Assembly (NCBI GenBank): GCA_041648505.1
Contig: JBAZOY010000006.1
Location: 1-64,000, forward strand
Length of the DNA stretch: 64,000 bases
Direction of reading: 5' to 3'
DNA from: JBAZOY01 sp041648505
Lineage (GTDB): Bacteria; Desulfobacterota; Syntrophia; Syntrophales; CG2-30-49-12
In this document: positions 57,188 to 64,000 of the stretch, in pieces
Position numbering within the stretch: the stretch's first letter is position 1
Layout of the letters: every line of letters starts with the position of its first letter
Made by a program: the position numbers and the translations under genes
The notes under the pieces: generated by a model
Database searches by the model: none
What the model was told of the DNA's origin: nothing
What the model saw: the letters and a program-made list of their open reading frames with translations, nothing else

Positions 57188-58216
57188 ATGAAAGCAATGG
57201 TTTTGCATGAGCTTGGCAGCTTATTAGAAAACGAAACTCCGTTGAAATTGACTATGCTTCCAGTGCCTGTTCCAGAGGAAAAGGAAATTTTAGTCAGGGT
57301 CTCGGTTTGTGGAGTTTGTCATACCGAATTGGATGAAATAGAGGGGAGAACTCCCCCGCCACGTTTACCGGTTGTGCTCGGCCATCAGATTGTAGGAAAA
57401 GTCGAAGCGGTTGGGAGTAAGGCGAGTATCTTTAAAGTCGGTGATCGGGTTGGTATTGCCTGGATTCATTCGGCTTGTGGGAATTGTTCGTTCTGTAGGG
57501 CGGGGAAAGAAAATTTATGTAATTTTTTTAAAGCAACGGGCAGGGATGTCGATGGTGGATATGCCCAGTATATGAAGATTATGGAAGAATTTGCCTACCT
57601 TATTCCTGGCGCTTTTTCCGACGTGGAAGCAGCTCCCCTTCTTTGCGCCGGGGCTATTGGCTACAGGTCTTTGAAGCTGACAGGTCTTAAAGACGGGCAG
57701 AATCTGGGACTTGCCGGGTTCGGAGCATCCGCCCACCTGGTATTGAAGATGGTCAAACATCGCTATCCGAACACGAAGGTCTTTGTATTTGCCCGAAACA
57801 CCGAGGAAAAAGCCTTTTCAAAGGAGCTTGGGGCTTACTGGGATGGGAACCACGGGGAGCTTTCACCGGAAAAACTGGATAGCATCATTGATACCACACC
57901 GGCCTGGAAACCAGTAGTTGGGGCTTTGAGGAATCTGAAGCCCGGCGGAAGATTGGTGATTAACGCTATTCGCAAAGAAGAAGCAGACAAGGAGTCTCTT
58001 TTGTGCTTGAATTATGCTGATCATCTTTGGCTGGAAAAGGAGATAAAGAGTGTAGCTAATGTGACTCGAAGCGACGTGAGAGATTTCCTGGAGTTAGCTG
58101 CTGAGATCCCTATCAAACCTGAAGTACAGGAGTTCACTCTGGAAGATGCGAACAAAGCCTTGGTGGAGCTTAAAACAAGAAAGATAAGAGGTGCAAAAGT
58201 TTTACGGATTACTTGA
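57188..58216 (+). CDS. Zinc-dependent alcohol dehydrogenase family protein
   Basis: 342 residues from ATG 57188, with GGAGG upstream; earlier in-frame ATGs lack a site. Catalytic zinc ligands CGVCHTE and GHQ (GHQIVGKVEAVG), structural zinc cysteines CGNCSFCRAGKENLC, then a Rossmann domain around GLAGFGASAHLVLKM. It oxidises an alcohol or reduces an aldehyde with NAD(P). The GHQ form in place of GHE occurs in AdhP-like relatives. Substrate unknown. Confidence 0.9.
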   Translation: MKAMVLHELGSLLENETPLKLTMLPVPVPEEKEILVRVSVCGVCHTELDEIEGRTPPPRLPVVLGHQIVGKVEAVGSKASIFKVGDRVGIAWIHSACGNCSFCRAGKENLCNFFKATGRDVDGGYAQYMKIMEEFAYLIPGAFSDVEAAPLLCAGAIGYRSLKLTGLKDGQNLGLAGFGASAHLVLKMVKHRYPNTKVFVFARNTEEKAFSKELGAYWDGNHGELSPEKLDSIIDTTPAWKPVVGALRNLKPGGRLVINAIRKEEADKESLLCLNYADHLWLEKEIKSVANVTRSDVRDFLELAAEIPIKPEVQEFTLEDANKALVELKTRKIRGAKVLRIT

Positions 58217-58251
58217 GCGCCAATATCAAGAACATTGCACATAGACTACGG

Positions 58252-58665
58252 TCATAGCTTAGATTTAAAAACTCCTTCTATTTTTGCCATCAATTCTTCC
58301 GGTGTTACCGGTTTGGCAATAAAGTTTCTTCCGCCAATTATTCCCTCCTGTGACTGGACCTCGCTTCTTGAGGCTATTGCAGTAATGAAAAGGACGGGAA
58401 TACTTTTTGTTTTTGGGTTATTAAGGAGTAATTCCGCAACCTGCCCGCCGCTCATCTCCGGCATGATAATGTCCAGAAGAACCAGATCGGGAACTTCCTT
58501 TGAAGCCATGATTATCCCGTTGGATGCGCTTGTGGTCGTCAGTACTTCGAGTTTTCCTGTTTTTTCAAGGTTAAGCTTGACAAAAAAACAGAAGTCTTCT
58601 TCGTCGTCAATGAGCAGGATTTTTTTCTTTACAGATAGCGCTTCTGATTTATTTTCTACGTCCAT
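58252..58665 (-). CDS. Single-domain response regulator (receiver)
   Basis: 137 residues. A CheY-like receiver with acidic pocket LLIDDEED, phospho-acceptor Asp in LVLLDIIMPEMSGG, the Thr in VLFITAIAS and the Lys in FIAKPVTPEEL. No output domain, so it passes the signal by protein contact or phosphotransfer. It follows two histidine kinase genes on the same strand and probably receives phosphate from one or both. Confidence 0.9.
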   Translation of the reverse strand: MDVENKSEALSVKKKILLIDDEEDFCFFVKLNLEKTGKLEVLTTTSASNGIIMASKEVPDLVLLDIIMPEMSGGQVAELLLNNPKTKSIPVLFITAIASRSEVQSQEGIIGGRNFIAKPVTPEELMAKIEGVFKSKL

Positions 58666-58729
58666 GATCTCCTCCCATACTTGTTACTTTCGTATTTTTA
58701 CAAATTTTAAGTTAGATATATATGCTTTC

Positions 58730-59395
58730 GGGCTTTTCAGCAAGTATTGCTGGCGGGTAATCTGATGATGACCCGCGTTCCCTTCTCAAAATCGCTTTCT
58801 ATCCGGATCGTCCCATGGTGCTTGTCAATAATTCCTTTTGTAATAGAGAGCCCCAAACCCGCATTCCCAGGAGTATCACTTGTTGTATAGAATGGATCAA
58901 ATACTTTTTCAATTTTATCTGCGGGGATGCCGCAACCCGTATCGGCAAAAACGATTTGCAGGCAGTCTTGACCCGCTTCAGTCTTTATCGAGTTTGTACT
59001 TATAGTAATATTTCCTCCATCTTGCATAGCCTCGACCGAATTCATGAGGATATTGACGAATACTTGCTTGATCTGGTTATTGTCAATATTTACTGTCGGT
59101 ACATTGGGAGAGAACTGCCTGATTATTGTTATGCGCCGGGATTTGATATGATGTTCTGTAAAAGACAGGGTTTCTTCAATGATAGGTGCAATCTCAGCTT
59201 CCTCTGTCTGAATAGGCATCTGGCGGGTAAAGCTCAATAGACCTTTTACTATGGAGTCCGCTCTGAAGGCAGATTTGTTGATCCTCTCCACAATGTCAAC
59301 CAGGACAGCATCAGAGGCAACAGAGGTTTTTAAATACTCCACACCCTGGATAATAATCGCCAGAGGATTCTTCACCTCATGGGCGATGCCGGCGG
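58730..59395 (-). repeat. Duplicated kinase core, copy 1
   Basis: The DNA from just after the stop of the smaller kinase to its H-box is about 90% identical by eye to 59701-60370 in the larger kinase, including the downstream bases TCGGGCTTTTCAGCAAGTAT. The duplicated block therefore covers HisKA, HATPase, the stop codon and a few bases beyond. Confidence 0.75.
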
Positions 59396-59660
59396 CCACT
59401 ATACCCAGAGCAGCGAGTTTTTCGGACTGGATAAGTTGTTTTTGGGTTTTCTCCTTTTCTTCAAGCGCTGCCTGTCGGGAATTTATCAATGTCTGGGTGA
59501 ATATCCCGTATATAATCACGAAACCGGCAATCATTACACGTGTAAGCACTTGATCTGATGACATGGAATCGAGAATCCAGTAAATCAGCACCATGAAAAA
59601 TGCAATCAGTATCAAGCCATTGCGTTCTATTTGTCGGCTAATCATATTTCCCTTTGTCAT
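58737..59660 (-). CDS. Sensor histidine kinase with two membrane helices
   Basis: 307 residues (ATG at 59645 is an alternative with a good AAGGG site). Two N-terminal helices (NGLILIAFFMVLIYWIL and VMIAGFVIIYGIFTQT) with almost no periplasmic loop, a short coiled coil, then HisKA (H-box AAGIAHEVKNPLAIIIQGVE) and HATPase (N-box QVFVNILMNSVEAM, G1 DTGCGIPADKIE, GLGLSITKGIID). From about residue 80 it is almost identical to the C-terminus of the larger kinase next to it, so one copy arose by local duplication. Confidence 0.9.
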   Translation of the reverse strand: MTKGNMISRQIERNGLILIAFFMVLIYWILDSMSSDQVLTRVMIAGFVIIYGIFTQTLINSRQAALEEKEKTQKQLIQSEKLAALGIVAAGIAHEVKNPLAIIIQGVEYLKTSVASDAVLVDIVERINKSAFRADSIVKGLLSFTRQMPIQTEEAEIAPIIEETLSFTEHHIKSRRITIIRQFSPNVPTVNIDNNQIKQVFVNILMNSVEAMQDGGNITISTNSIKTEAGQDCLQIVFADTGCGIPADKIEKVFDPFYTTSDTPGNAGLGLSITKGIIDKHHGTIRIESDFEKGTRVIIRLPASNTC

Positions 59661-59700
59661 TTAGATTTTACCCTATTATTATCGTTGATATCTATAAATT

Positions 59701-60370
59701 CTCGGGCTTTTCAGCAAGTATTGCCGGCGGGTAATCTGATGATGACCCGCGTTCCCTTCTCTAAATCGCTTTCTATCCGGATCGTCCCATGGTGCTTGTC
59801 AATAATTCCTTTTGTAATAGAGAGCCCTAAACCAGTATTTCCAAGAGTATTACTTGTTGTATAGAACGGATCAAACACTTTTTCAATTTTATCCGCGGGG
59901 ATGCCGCAGCCCGTATCGGCGAAAACTATCTGCAGGCAGTCTTGATCCGCTTCAGTCTTGATTGAGTTTGTACTTATGGTAATAGTTCCTCCGTCTTGCA
60001 TAGCTTCGACCGAGTTCAAGAGGACATTGACGAATACTTGTTTGATCTGGTTACTGTCAATGGTTACTTTCGGTACATCGGGAGAGAACTGCCTGATTAT
60101 TGTTATGCGTTTGGATTCGATATGATGTTCTGTAAAAGAGAGAGTTTCTTCGATGATAGGCGCAATCTCTGCTTCCTCTGCCTGAATAGGCATCTGACGG
60201 GTAAAACTCAGAAGGCCTTTCACTATGGAGTCTGCTCTCAGGGCAGATTTGTTGATTTTCTCCACAATGTCAACCATGCCGGCATCAGAGGCAACCGATG
60301 TTTTTAGATACTCCACGCCCTGGATAATGATCGCCAGAGGATTCTTCACCTCATGGGCAATACCGGCGGC
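59701..60370 (-). repeat. Duplicated kinase core, copy 2
   Basis: Partner of 58730-59395, in the same orientation about 970 bases away. Tandem placement allows recombination that would delete the smaller kinase. Confidence 0.75.
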
Positions 60371-61765
60371 CAGTATGCCCACAGCGGCCAGTTTCTCGAC
60401 TTGTATTAGATCCTCCTGAAGTTTTTTCTGCATTTCTTCCACCCGTTTTTGTTCGGCAATATCTACGGCGATACCACGTAATCCAATAATTTTGTTTTCT
60501 TGTCTGACAGAATTTGCGTATACAATAACCGGGAATGTATCTCCGTCTTTTTTTAATGCTGTATATTCAACACCCCCTACATTTTCTCCATTGAGAATCT
60601 TTCTGACATTTTCAGATACTCTGTCCCTGTCTTCCGGAATGAACATGTGAATAACACTCTGGCCGTCTTCAAAATCTTTCCGGGTGTAACCGAATAACTC
60701 GAATGCCGCTCTGTTTGTGAATATTAGACTATCATTTCGATCCGTCTCGAATACAGGCTGGGGCAGTAAATCTGCGAGTTCCCTGAATCGCGTCTCACTT
60801 TTTTTCAGGGATATCTCGGCGTGTCTGCGTACGGCTATTTCCTGCTCCAATCTAATGTTGCGTTCCTCGATATCTTTTATGTATTCCGCCATTTTCGCAT
60901 GGAGCAGAGCGTTCTCCATATTGAAGCTGATATCGACTAACATGGTGGAGAGAATATTTGCATCGTTCGTGTCAAAGACCTCTCCCGTTTCTTTATGTGA
61001 AAGATTAAGAACCGCTGCAACTTCACCATTTTGCCCGGAATAAACAGGCATTATCAGAAATGACGGAGATCCGTATCTGGGATTGTTTTTCTTCTTAATC
61101 CTCGCGTCATTTTCGATGTCAGTGACAAGGAGAGGTTTTTTTTCGGAAACAACGTGCTGGATCAATGAGTCGCTAATATTAATATACGAGTCCTTTTCCA
61201 TGCCGGTAAGTCCCCTTGATCCGACAAGACGGAGACGCCCTGATTGAGAATCAATCACGAAAAACGACCCGATTTGTGCGTTAGTTAAAGTAAGAGCTTT
61301 ATCGAGTACCTCATTCAGCAGATCCTCCGTATTTATTTTTTGTGAAGCAGCTTTGGAGATGTCTTTGATAGCGCTTAGTTCGAGAGTTTTCTGGGTTGAC
61401 AGTTTAGTTGTCTGCTCGAATTTTTGCAGGAGAGTGTTGAATGATGTGAATACGTCACCCAGTTCGGCCACATCTTTTTTCAGGTCCGTTGAGATCATCT
61501 TGCCGGACTCGGTCGCTTCTCTCAGTAATCTCGCTGCAGAGAAAATGCTGTCAAAGATATACCGGAGGATCATCATACCAGCGAGAATGAGCAGGAGAAT
61601 GAAGGCGGAAACGATCAAAAGATATAAATCGAAAATGACCCCTTCCCTGTAGAGGATGTAAGAAAGAATCAGGGTAGGTAAAACAAACATCAGCGAAGAG
61701 ATGATGAGGAACTGGTATTTCAATCCCTTGTTCTGCAAATCCATCTGTTCAAGCCACAATGACAC
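59711..61765 (-). CDS. Multi-domain sensor histidine kinase (HAMP, GAF, PAS, HisKA, HATPase)
   Basis: 684 residues. Two membrane helices (about 17-35 and 45-68), a HAMP-like linker (to about 125), a GAF domain (about 150-290; IGSFFVIDSQSGRLRLVGSR), a coiled coil, a PAS domain with PAC tail (about 320-445), then HisKA (AAGIAHEVKNPLAIIIQGVE) and HATPase (DTGCGIPADKIEKVFDPFYT). All kinase boxes are intact. The GAF and PAS parts should sense a small ligand or redox state. Its C-terminal 230 residues are duplicated in the next gene. Confidence 0.92.
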   Translation of the reverse strand: MSLWLEQMDLQNKGLKYQFLIISSLMFVLPTLILSYILYREGVIFDLYLLIVSAFILLLILAGMMILRYIFDSIFSAARLLREATESGKMISTDLKKDVAELGDVFTSFNTLLQKFEQTTKLSTQKTLELSAIKDISKAASQKINTEDLLNEVLDKALTLTNAQIGSFFVIDSQSGRLRLVGSRGLTGMEKDSYINISDSLIQHVVSEKKPLLVTDIENDARIKKKNNPRYGSPSFLIMPVYSGQNGEVAAVLNLSHKETGEVFDTNDANILSTMLVDISFNMENALLHAKMAEYIKDIEERNIRLEQEIAVRRHAEISLKKSETRFRELADLLPQPVFETDRNDSLIFTNRAAFELFGYTRKDFEDGQSVIHMFIPEDRDRVSENVRKILNGENVGGVEYTALKKDGDTFPVIVYANSVRQENKIIGLRGIAVDIAEQKRVEEMQKKLQEDLIQVEKLAAVGILAAGIAHEVKNPLAIIIQGVEYLKTSVASDAGMVDIVEKINKSALRADSIVKGLLSFTRQMPIQAEEAEIAPIIEETLSFTEHHIESKRITIIRQFSPDVPKVTIDSNQIKQVFVNVLLNSVEAMQDGGTITISTNSIKTEADQDCLQIVFADTGCGIPADKIEKVFDPFYTTSNTLGNTGLGLSITKGIIDKHHGTIRIESDLEKGTRVIIRLPAGNTC

Positions 61766-62068
61766 TACTCTTTAACCTTTCAATAGAAAGTCTTTTTCCC
61801 GCGAAAAATCAAAAAAATGTCCCGGATTCAGTTATCAGCCCAAATGATTTCAAAATCTATTCACTTTGACAGCATGATCTCTGATGGTTTTCGTCATCAT
61901 CAGAGGCTATTTAGTGGATTTTATAATAAAATTGCAAAGTACGCAAAAAATTTTATTAAAAATTCTCATGATGACGTCCAGTGAAGCACGCGCTTAAGGA
62001 TCCCGAATTGGTATGGAAACAATGATCTCTATGATAGGGGTATCGGGCTTATGCAAGCGGTCAAGGTT
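61766..62068. other. Intergenic before the kinase operon
   Basis: About 300 bases with no gene. The kinase-operon promoter should lie at its left end on the minus strand; the AT-rich part at 61915-61965 holds no boxes I would commit to. Confidence 0.3.
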
Positions 62069-62638
62069 CTAGGGCCGCGGTTTTCTGACCTCATTATATA
62101 AGAACTGGAAAGTTTCTAAAAAAATCTTCCCATCAGATGCAGAGTCGAATTCTTTCAACCAGCCTTCAATGTACCGTATATCGATGCACGGATTTTTCAT
62201 CATAACAACGCGCACATCTTCGATATCTCTGGGACGGCCTGCAAAGATCTTGTGGATAATCAGGTCTTCAAGAGAGGCAAAGCAGATGTCATGCTCCAGA
62301 ATCTTTACTTTGTTCCCCTTTTTTATGGCCTGTGTCTCATAGGGGGTGAGTGAAAAGATAAAATCTACCCTGATCCCGGTGGATTCGTCCAAGGCAGGCA
62401 GAACGATTGTTTGCTTCACAAACGTTGAGATGTCTTGAGGGAGAGGTTTGAGGGGAATCTGCTCAATAGCACAAAGAAGTCTATCGAGATGTTCAATGCC
62501 CACCCCGAGGGTAATGTCAATATCTTTGGTCAGACGGGGTTCTCCATAGAGGAGTACGGCCTGTCCTCCTATGATCATGTAGGGCAGATTGCTCTTGTCA
62601 AGGCAAACACCTATCTGGCGGAGAAGTCTGTCAAACAT
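62069..62638 (-). CDS. AbiEii-like nucleotidyltransferase
   Basis: 189 residues. Nucleotidyltransferase core: MIIGGQAVLLYGEPRLTKDIDI, with the GG loop and the DxD metal pair, GIRVDFIFSLTPYE as the third acidic position, and CFASLEDLIIHKIFAGRPRDIED. This is the DUF1814/AbiEii/DUF6036-type fold, in which toxins modify tRNA or antitoxins modify a partner. It overlaps by 28 bases the end of a small upstream gene, an organisation typical of toxin-antitoxin or abortive-infection pairs. Actual activity is not shown. Confidence 0.82.
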   Translation of the reverse strand: MFDRLLRQIGVCLDKSNLPYMIIGGQAVLLYGEPRLTKDIDITLGVGIEHLDRLLCAIEQIPLKPLPQDISTFVKQTIVLPALDESTGIRVDFIFSLTPYETQAIKKGNKVKILEHDICFASLEDLIIHKIFAGRPRDIEDVRVVMMKNPCIDIRYIEGWLKEFDSASDGKIFLETFQFLYNEVRKPRP

Positions 62639-62832
62639 GAATTCAGTACCTGCGCGATTCTGATATCCGTGGCAATGTCATCAAGATGATTTTTGGGAGG
62701 AAGAACACCGAGTGAAACTCCTTCTTGCCACATCGATGTCAGCATATTCAGCGAGCGTGCATAAGAAATTACGGTTTCATTTCTGATGAGGTCATCTTCG
62801 AAATTTATCAATATCTCAGGGTTTGTAATCAT
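62611..62832 (-). CDS. Small helical partner of the nucleotidyltransferase
   Basis: 73 residues from ATG 62832 (GGAA upstream). Helical, charged: MITNPEILINFEDDLIRNET, LNMLTSMWQEGVSLGVLPPK, DDIATDIRIAQVLNS. I have no name for the family, but small proteins of this kind are often found directly before AbiEii-like nucleotidyltransferases. The overlap with the next gene implies coupled expression, so it may be the antitoxin or a target of modification. Confidence 0.65.
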   Translation of the reverse strand: MITNPEILINFEDDLIRNETVISYARSLNMLTSMWQEGVSLGVLPPKNHLDDIATDIRIAQVLNSCLTDFSAR

Positions 62833-63036
62833 ATTATTTCCATGCCATCTTTTCACGTAGCCGACAACCTTGAGTATCGGACAACATAACAGCCTTTCTG
62901 ATTCTGTAGATATTTCCACTTTTCAGTATGTAAAATTTATGGATTGGGGTTTACATTATCTCCAAAGGTACAGTCCTGTTGTAATCTTAATCCTGCCATT
63001 CCGACCATAAACCACCGCTTCTCCTCAGTCCGATCC
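62833..63036. other. Gap between the prepilin-like gene and the nucleotidyltransferase pair
   Basis: No gene recognised in about 200 bases. Confidence 0.3.
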
Positions 63037-64000
63037 TTAATGGTCCGTATTATTTGCATTTACTCTACCGTCTCTTGGATTAACAGGTATTGCCGGATTC
63101 CAATCAAAGTTGGACAGCTGTTGATAAGTATAGGTGATTGATGGTGAACAAGAGGTAATACAGTCGGTACATCCTGCATAATAGTCCATTGCCTGGCCTA
63201 TGGTAAGATAAGCGGGTACGGCCGTTGTGACACTATAACAACTTCCGGCACTGGGAATGCGGACAGAGAAATTTCCTGCAACGGGCGCAAACACGGCCAA
63301 ACGGGTGTTCTGGCTGTTGCATGCCTTGTTATATAAGTCGCCATACGTTAGCTCGGCACCGAGGTTTCCGTACGTACTATCATTTTGCCTGCCTGCCATT
63401 TCGTATTCACGAGGTGTGCTGGCGACATTCTTTAGATTTAGTCCCGCCGGGGCATTAAAGATACTGCCTGCAGTATCGGTCTGGCTGATTATTATGGCAG
63501 CAATGGCATAGCCTTGACCCGCCGCACCGATCTGGCCGTCGTCTGCCGCATCGTTTGTGTTTGTAACACACGGCACAACGGTTTGGGCGCCTGTATCCGT
63601 CGCATGAGACATATATTCAAATAAAACACCGCAGAATGTATCCTGTGTGGTATTGGTTAGTCCGCGCGTTCCCCCTGCAGTGTCGTAACCGATATCGTAT
63701 CTGAATACGTTGCCGAAAGAATCTCTGCCTCCCGGCAGATTGATCTGCAGGGTCTGAAATGGCACATAACAGGGTGGGTTAGCACATCCTGCACAAGTAC
63801 CGGCAGTAGCAGGATTTGATTGCCCTGTATTGTTCGGAGGTGTCGTTGAATTCGGACAAGGAAGCCTGCCGGTGGCCATTGCGAAATTGATAACAGCGGT
63901 TTTGATATTATCCAGGTTGGTTTTTGTGGTGGATAATCTTGTACTTTGAATTGAAGATCGAAAGATCGTGACACCCGCACTCATAATTAATCCGATTATC
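63037..64000 (-). CDS. Prepilin-like/pseudopilin-type protein, 5' truncated by window edge
   Basis: About 320 residues visible; the frame is open to the right edge (IIGLIMSAGVTIFRSSIQST), which is the end of an N-terminal hydrophobic pilin helix, so the start and any prepilin peptidase site lie beyond the window. The rest is a secreted domain typical of large pseudopilins: NFAMATGRLPCPNSTTPP, Cys-rich loops (AGTCAGCANPPCYVPF, DYYAGCTDCITSCSPS), GGRDSFGNVFRYDIGYD. It likely belongs to a type II secretion or type IV pilus minor pilin set. Its terminus (NPRDGRVNANNTDH) is complete. Confidence 0.7.
   Translation of the reverse strand, partial: IIGLIMSAGVTIFRSSIQSTRLSTTKTNLDNIKTAVINFAMATGRLPCPNSTTPPNNTGQSNPATAGTCAGCANPPCYVPFQTLQINLPGGRDSFGNVFRYDIGYDTAGGTRGLTNTTQDTFCGVLFEYMSHATDTGAQTVVPCVTNTNDAADDGQIGAAGQGYAIAAIIISQTDTAGSIFNAPAGLNLKNVASTPREYEMAGRQNDSTYGNLGAELTYGDLYNKACNSQNTRLAVFAPVAGNFSVRIPSAGSCYSVTTAVPAYLTIGQAMDYYAGCTDCITSCSPSITYTYQQLSNFDWNPAIPVNPRDGRVNANNTDH

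Noticed and set aside
1..64000. Integron integrase or other tyrosine recombinase
   Set aside because: I looked for one because of the attC-like sites. No open frame shows the R-H-R-Y pattern, so none is called; it may lie outside the window.
1..64000. CRISPR array
   Set aside because: No set of regularly spaced direct repeats was seen.

Overview
The window reads as chromosomal DNA of an anaerobic Desulfobacterota/Deltaproteobacteria-like organism. The evidence is a short-form alpha-glucan phosphorylase, a HacA/LeuC2-type leuC, a phoH/7TM-HD/ybeY block, a Tup-type tungstate transporter, B12-riboswitch transport genes, and a PAS regulator whose N-terminus (PEKPSYEELEQRVKKLEKE) is a form I associate with that group. 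This placement is inference from gene content. No rRNA gene, CRISPR array or integrase gene was found.

Layout. 1-3.1 kb: end of a cardiolipin synthase and glycogen phosphorylase. 3.4-6.05 kb: a plus-strand integron-type cassette array (membrane protein, CDF metal exporter, Phd/ParE toxin-antitoxin) ending in an mscS fragment. 6.2-13.8 kb: a PhnD-like binding protein, DUF302 protein, a phosphoglycerate mutase whose catalytic His is Tyr, a lipoprotein, a hydrolase, a degenerate tRNA-His, a frameshifted zinc-ribbon protein and rlmD. 13.9-23.8 kb: a minus-strand accessory island with a type III restriction-modification operon that has a HepT/MntA toxin-antitoxin pair between mod and res, then single-gene cassettes separated by attC-like sites and a truncated second mod. 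24.2-27.1 kb: regulator plus tungstate-type ABC transporter. 27.2-34.7 kb: MFS transporter and a PadR-ABC-LolA-like-outer-membrane-barrel export operon. 34.8-41.5 kb: minus-strand cobalamin locus with two riboswitches. 41.8-45.4 kb: leuACD with a leucine-rich leader peptide and terminator. 45.5-49.3 kb: phoH/HD/ybeY. 49.6-52.2 kb: peptide ABC permeases and a TIM-barrel protein. 52.6-58.2 kb: PAS/LuxR regulator behind a perfect hairpin, glycosyltransferase, radical SAM protein, alcohol dehydrogenase. 58.3-61.8 kb: two histidine kinases and a receiver. 62-64 kb: nucleotidyltransferase pair and a prepilin-like protein running off the edge.

The most notable signal is the pair of cassette arrays with no visible integrase. 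In five cassettes the first seven bases after the upstream recombination point are the exact complement of the cassette's own 3' R'' box, which is the rule for genuine integron cassettes. The mod-mntA-hepT-res operon starts at such a site.

Caution: several otherwise intact genes (the LolD-like ATPase, FtsX-like permease, leuC, phoH, a zinc-ribbon gene) carry single-base frameshifts, mostly at short homopolymers. This looks like sequence error as much as real decay. All positions and motif matches were read by eye.
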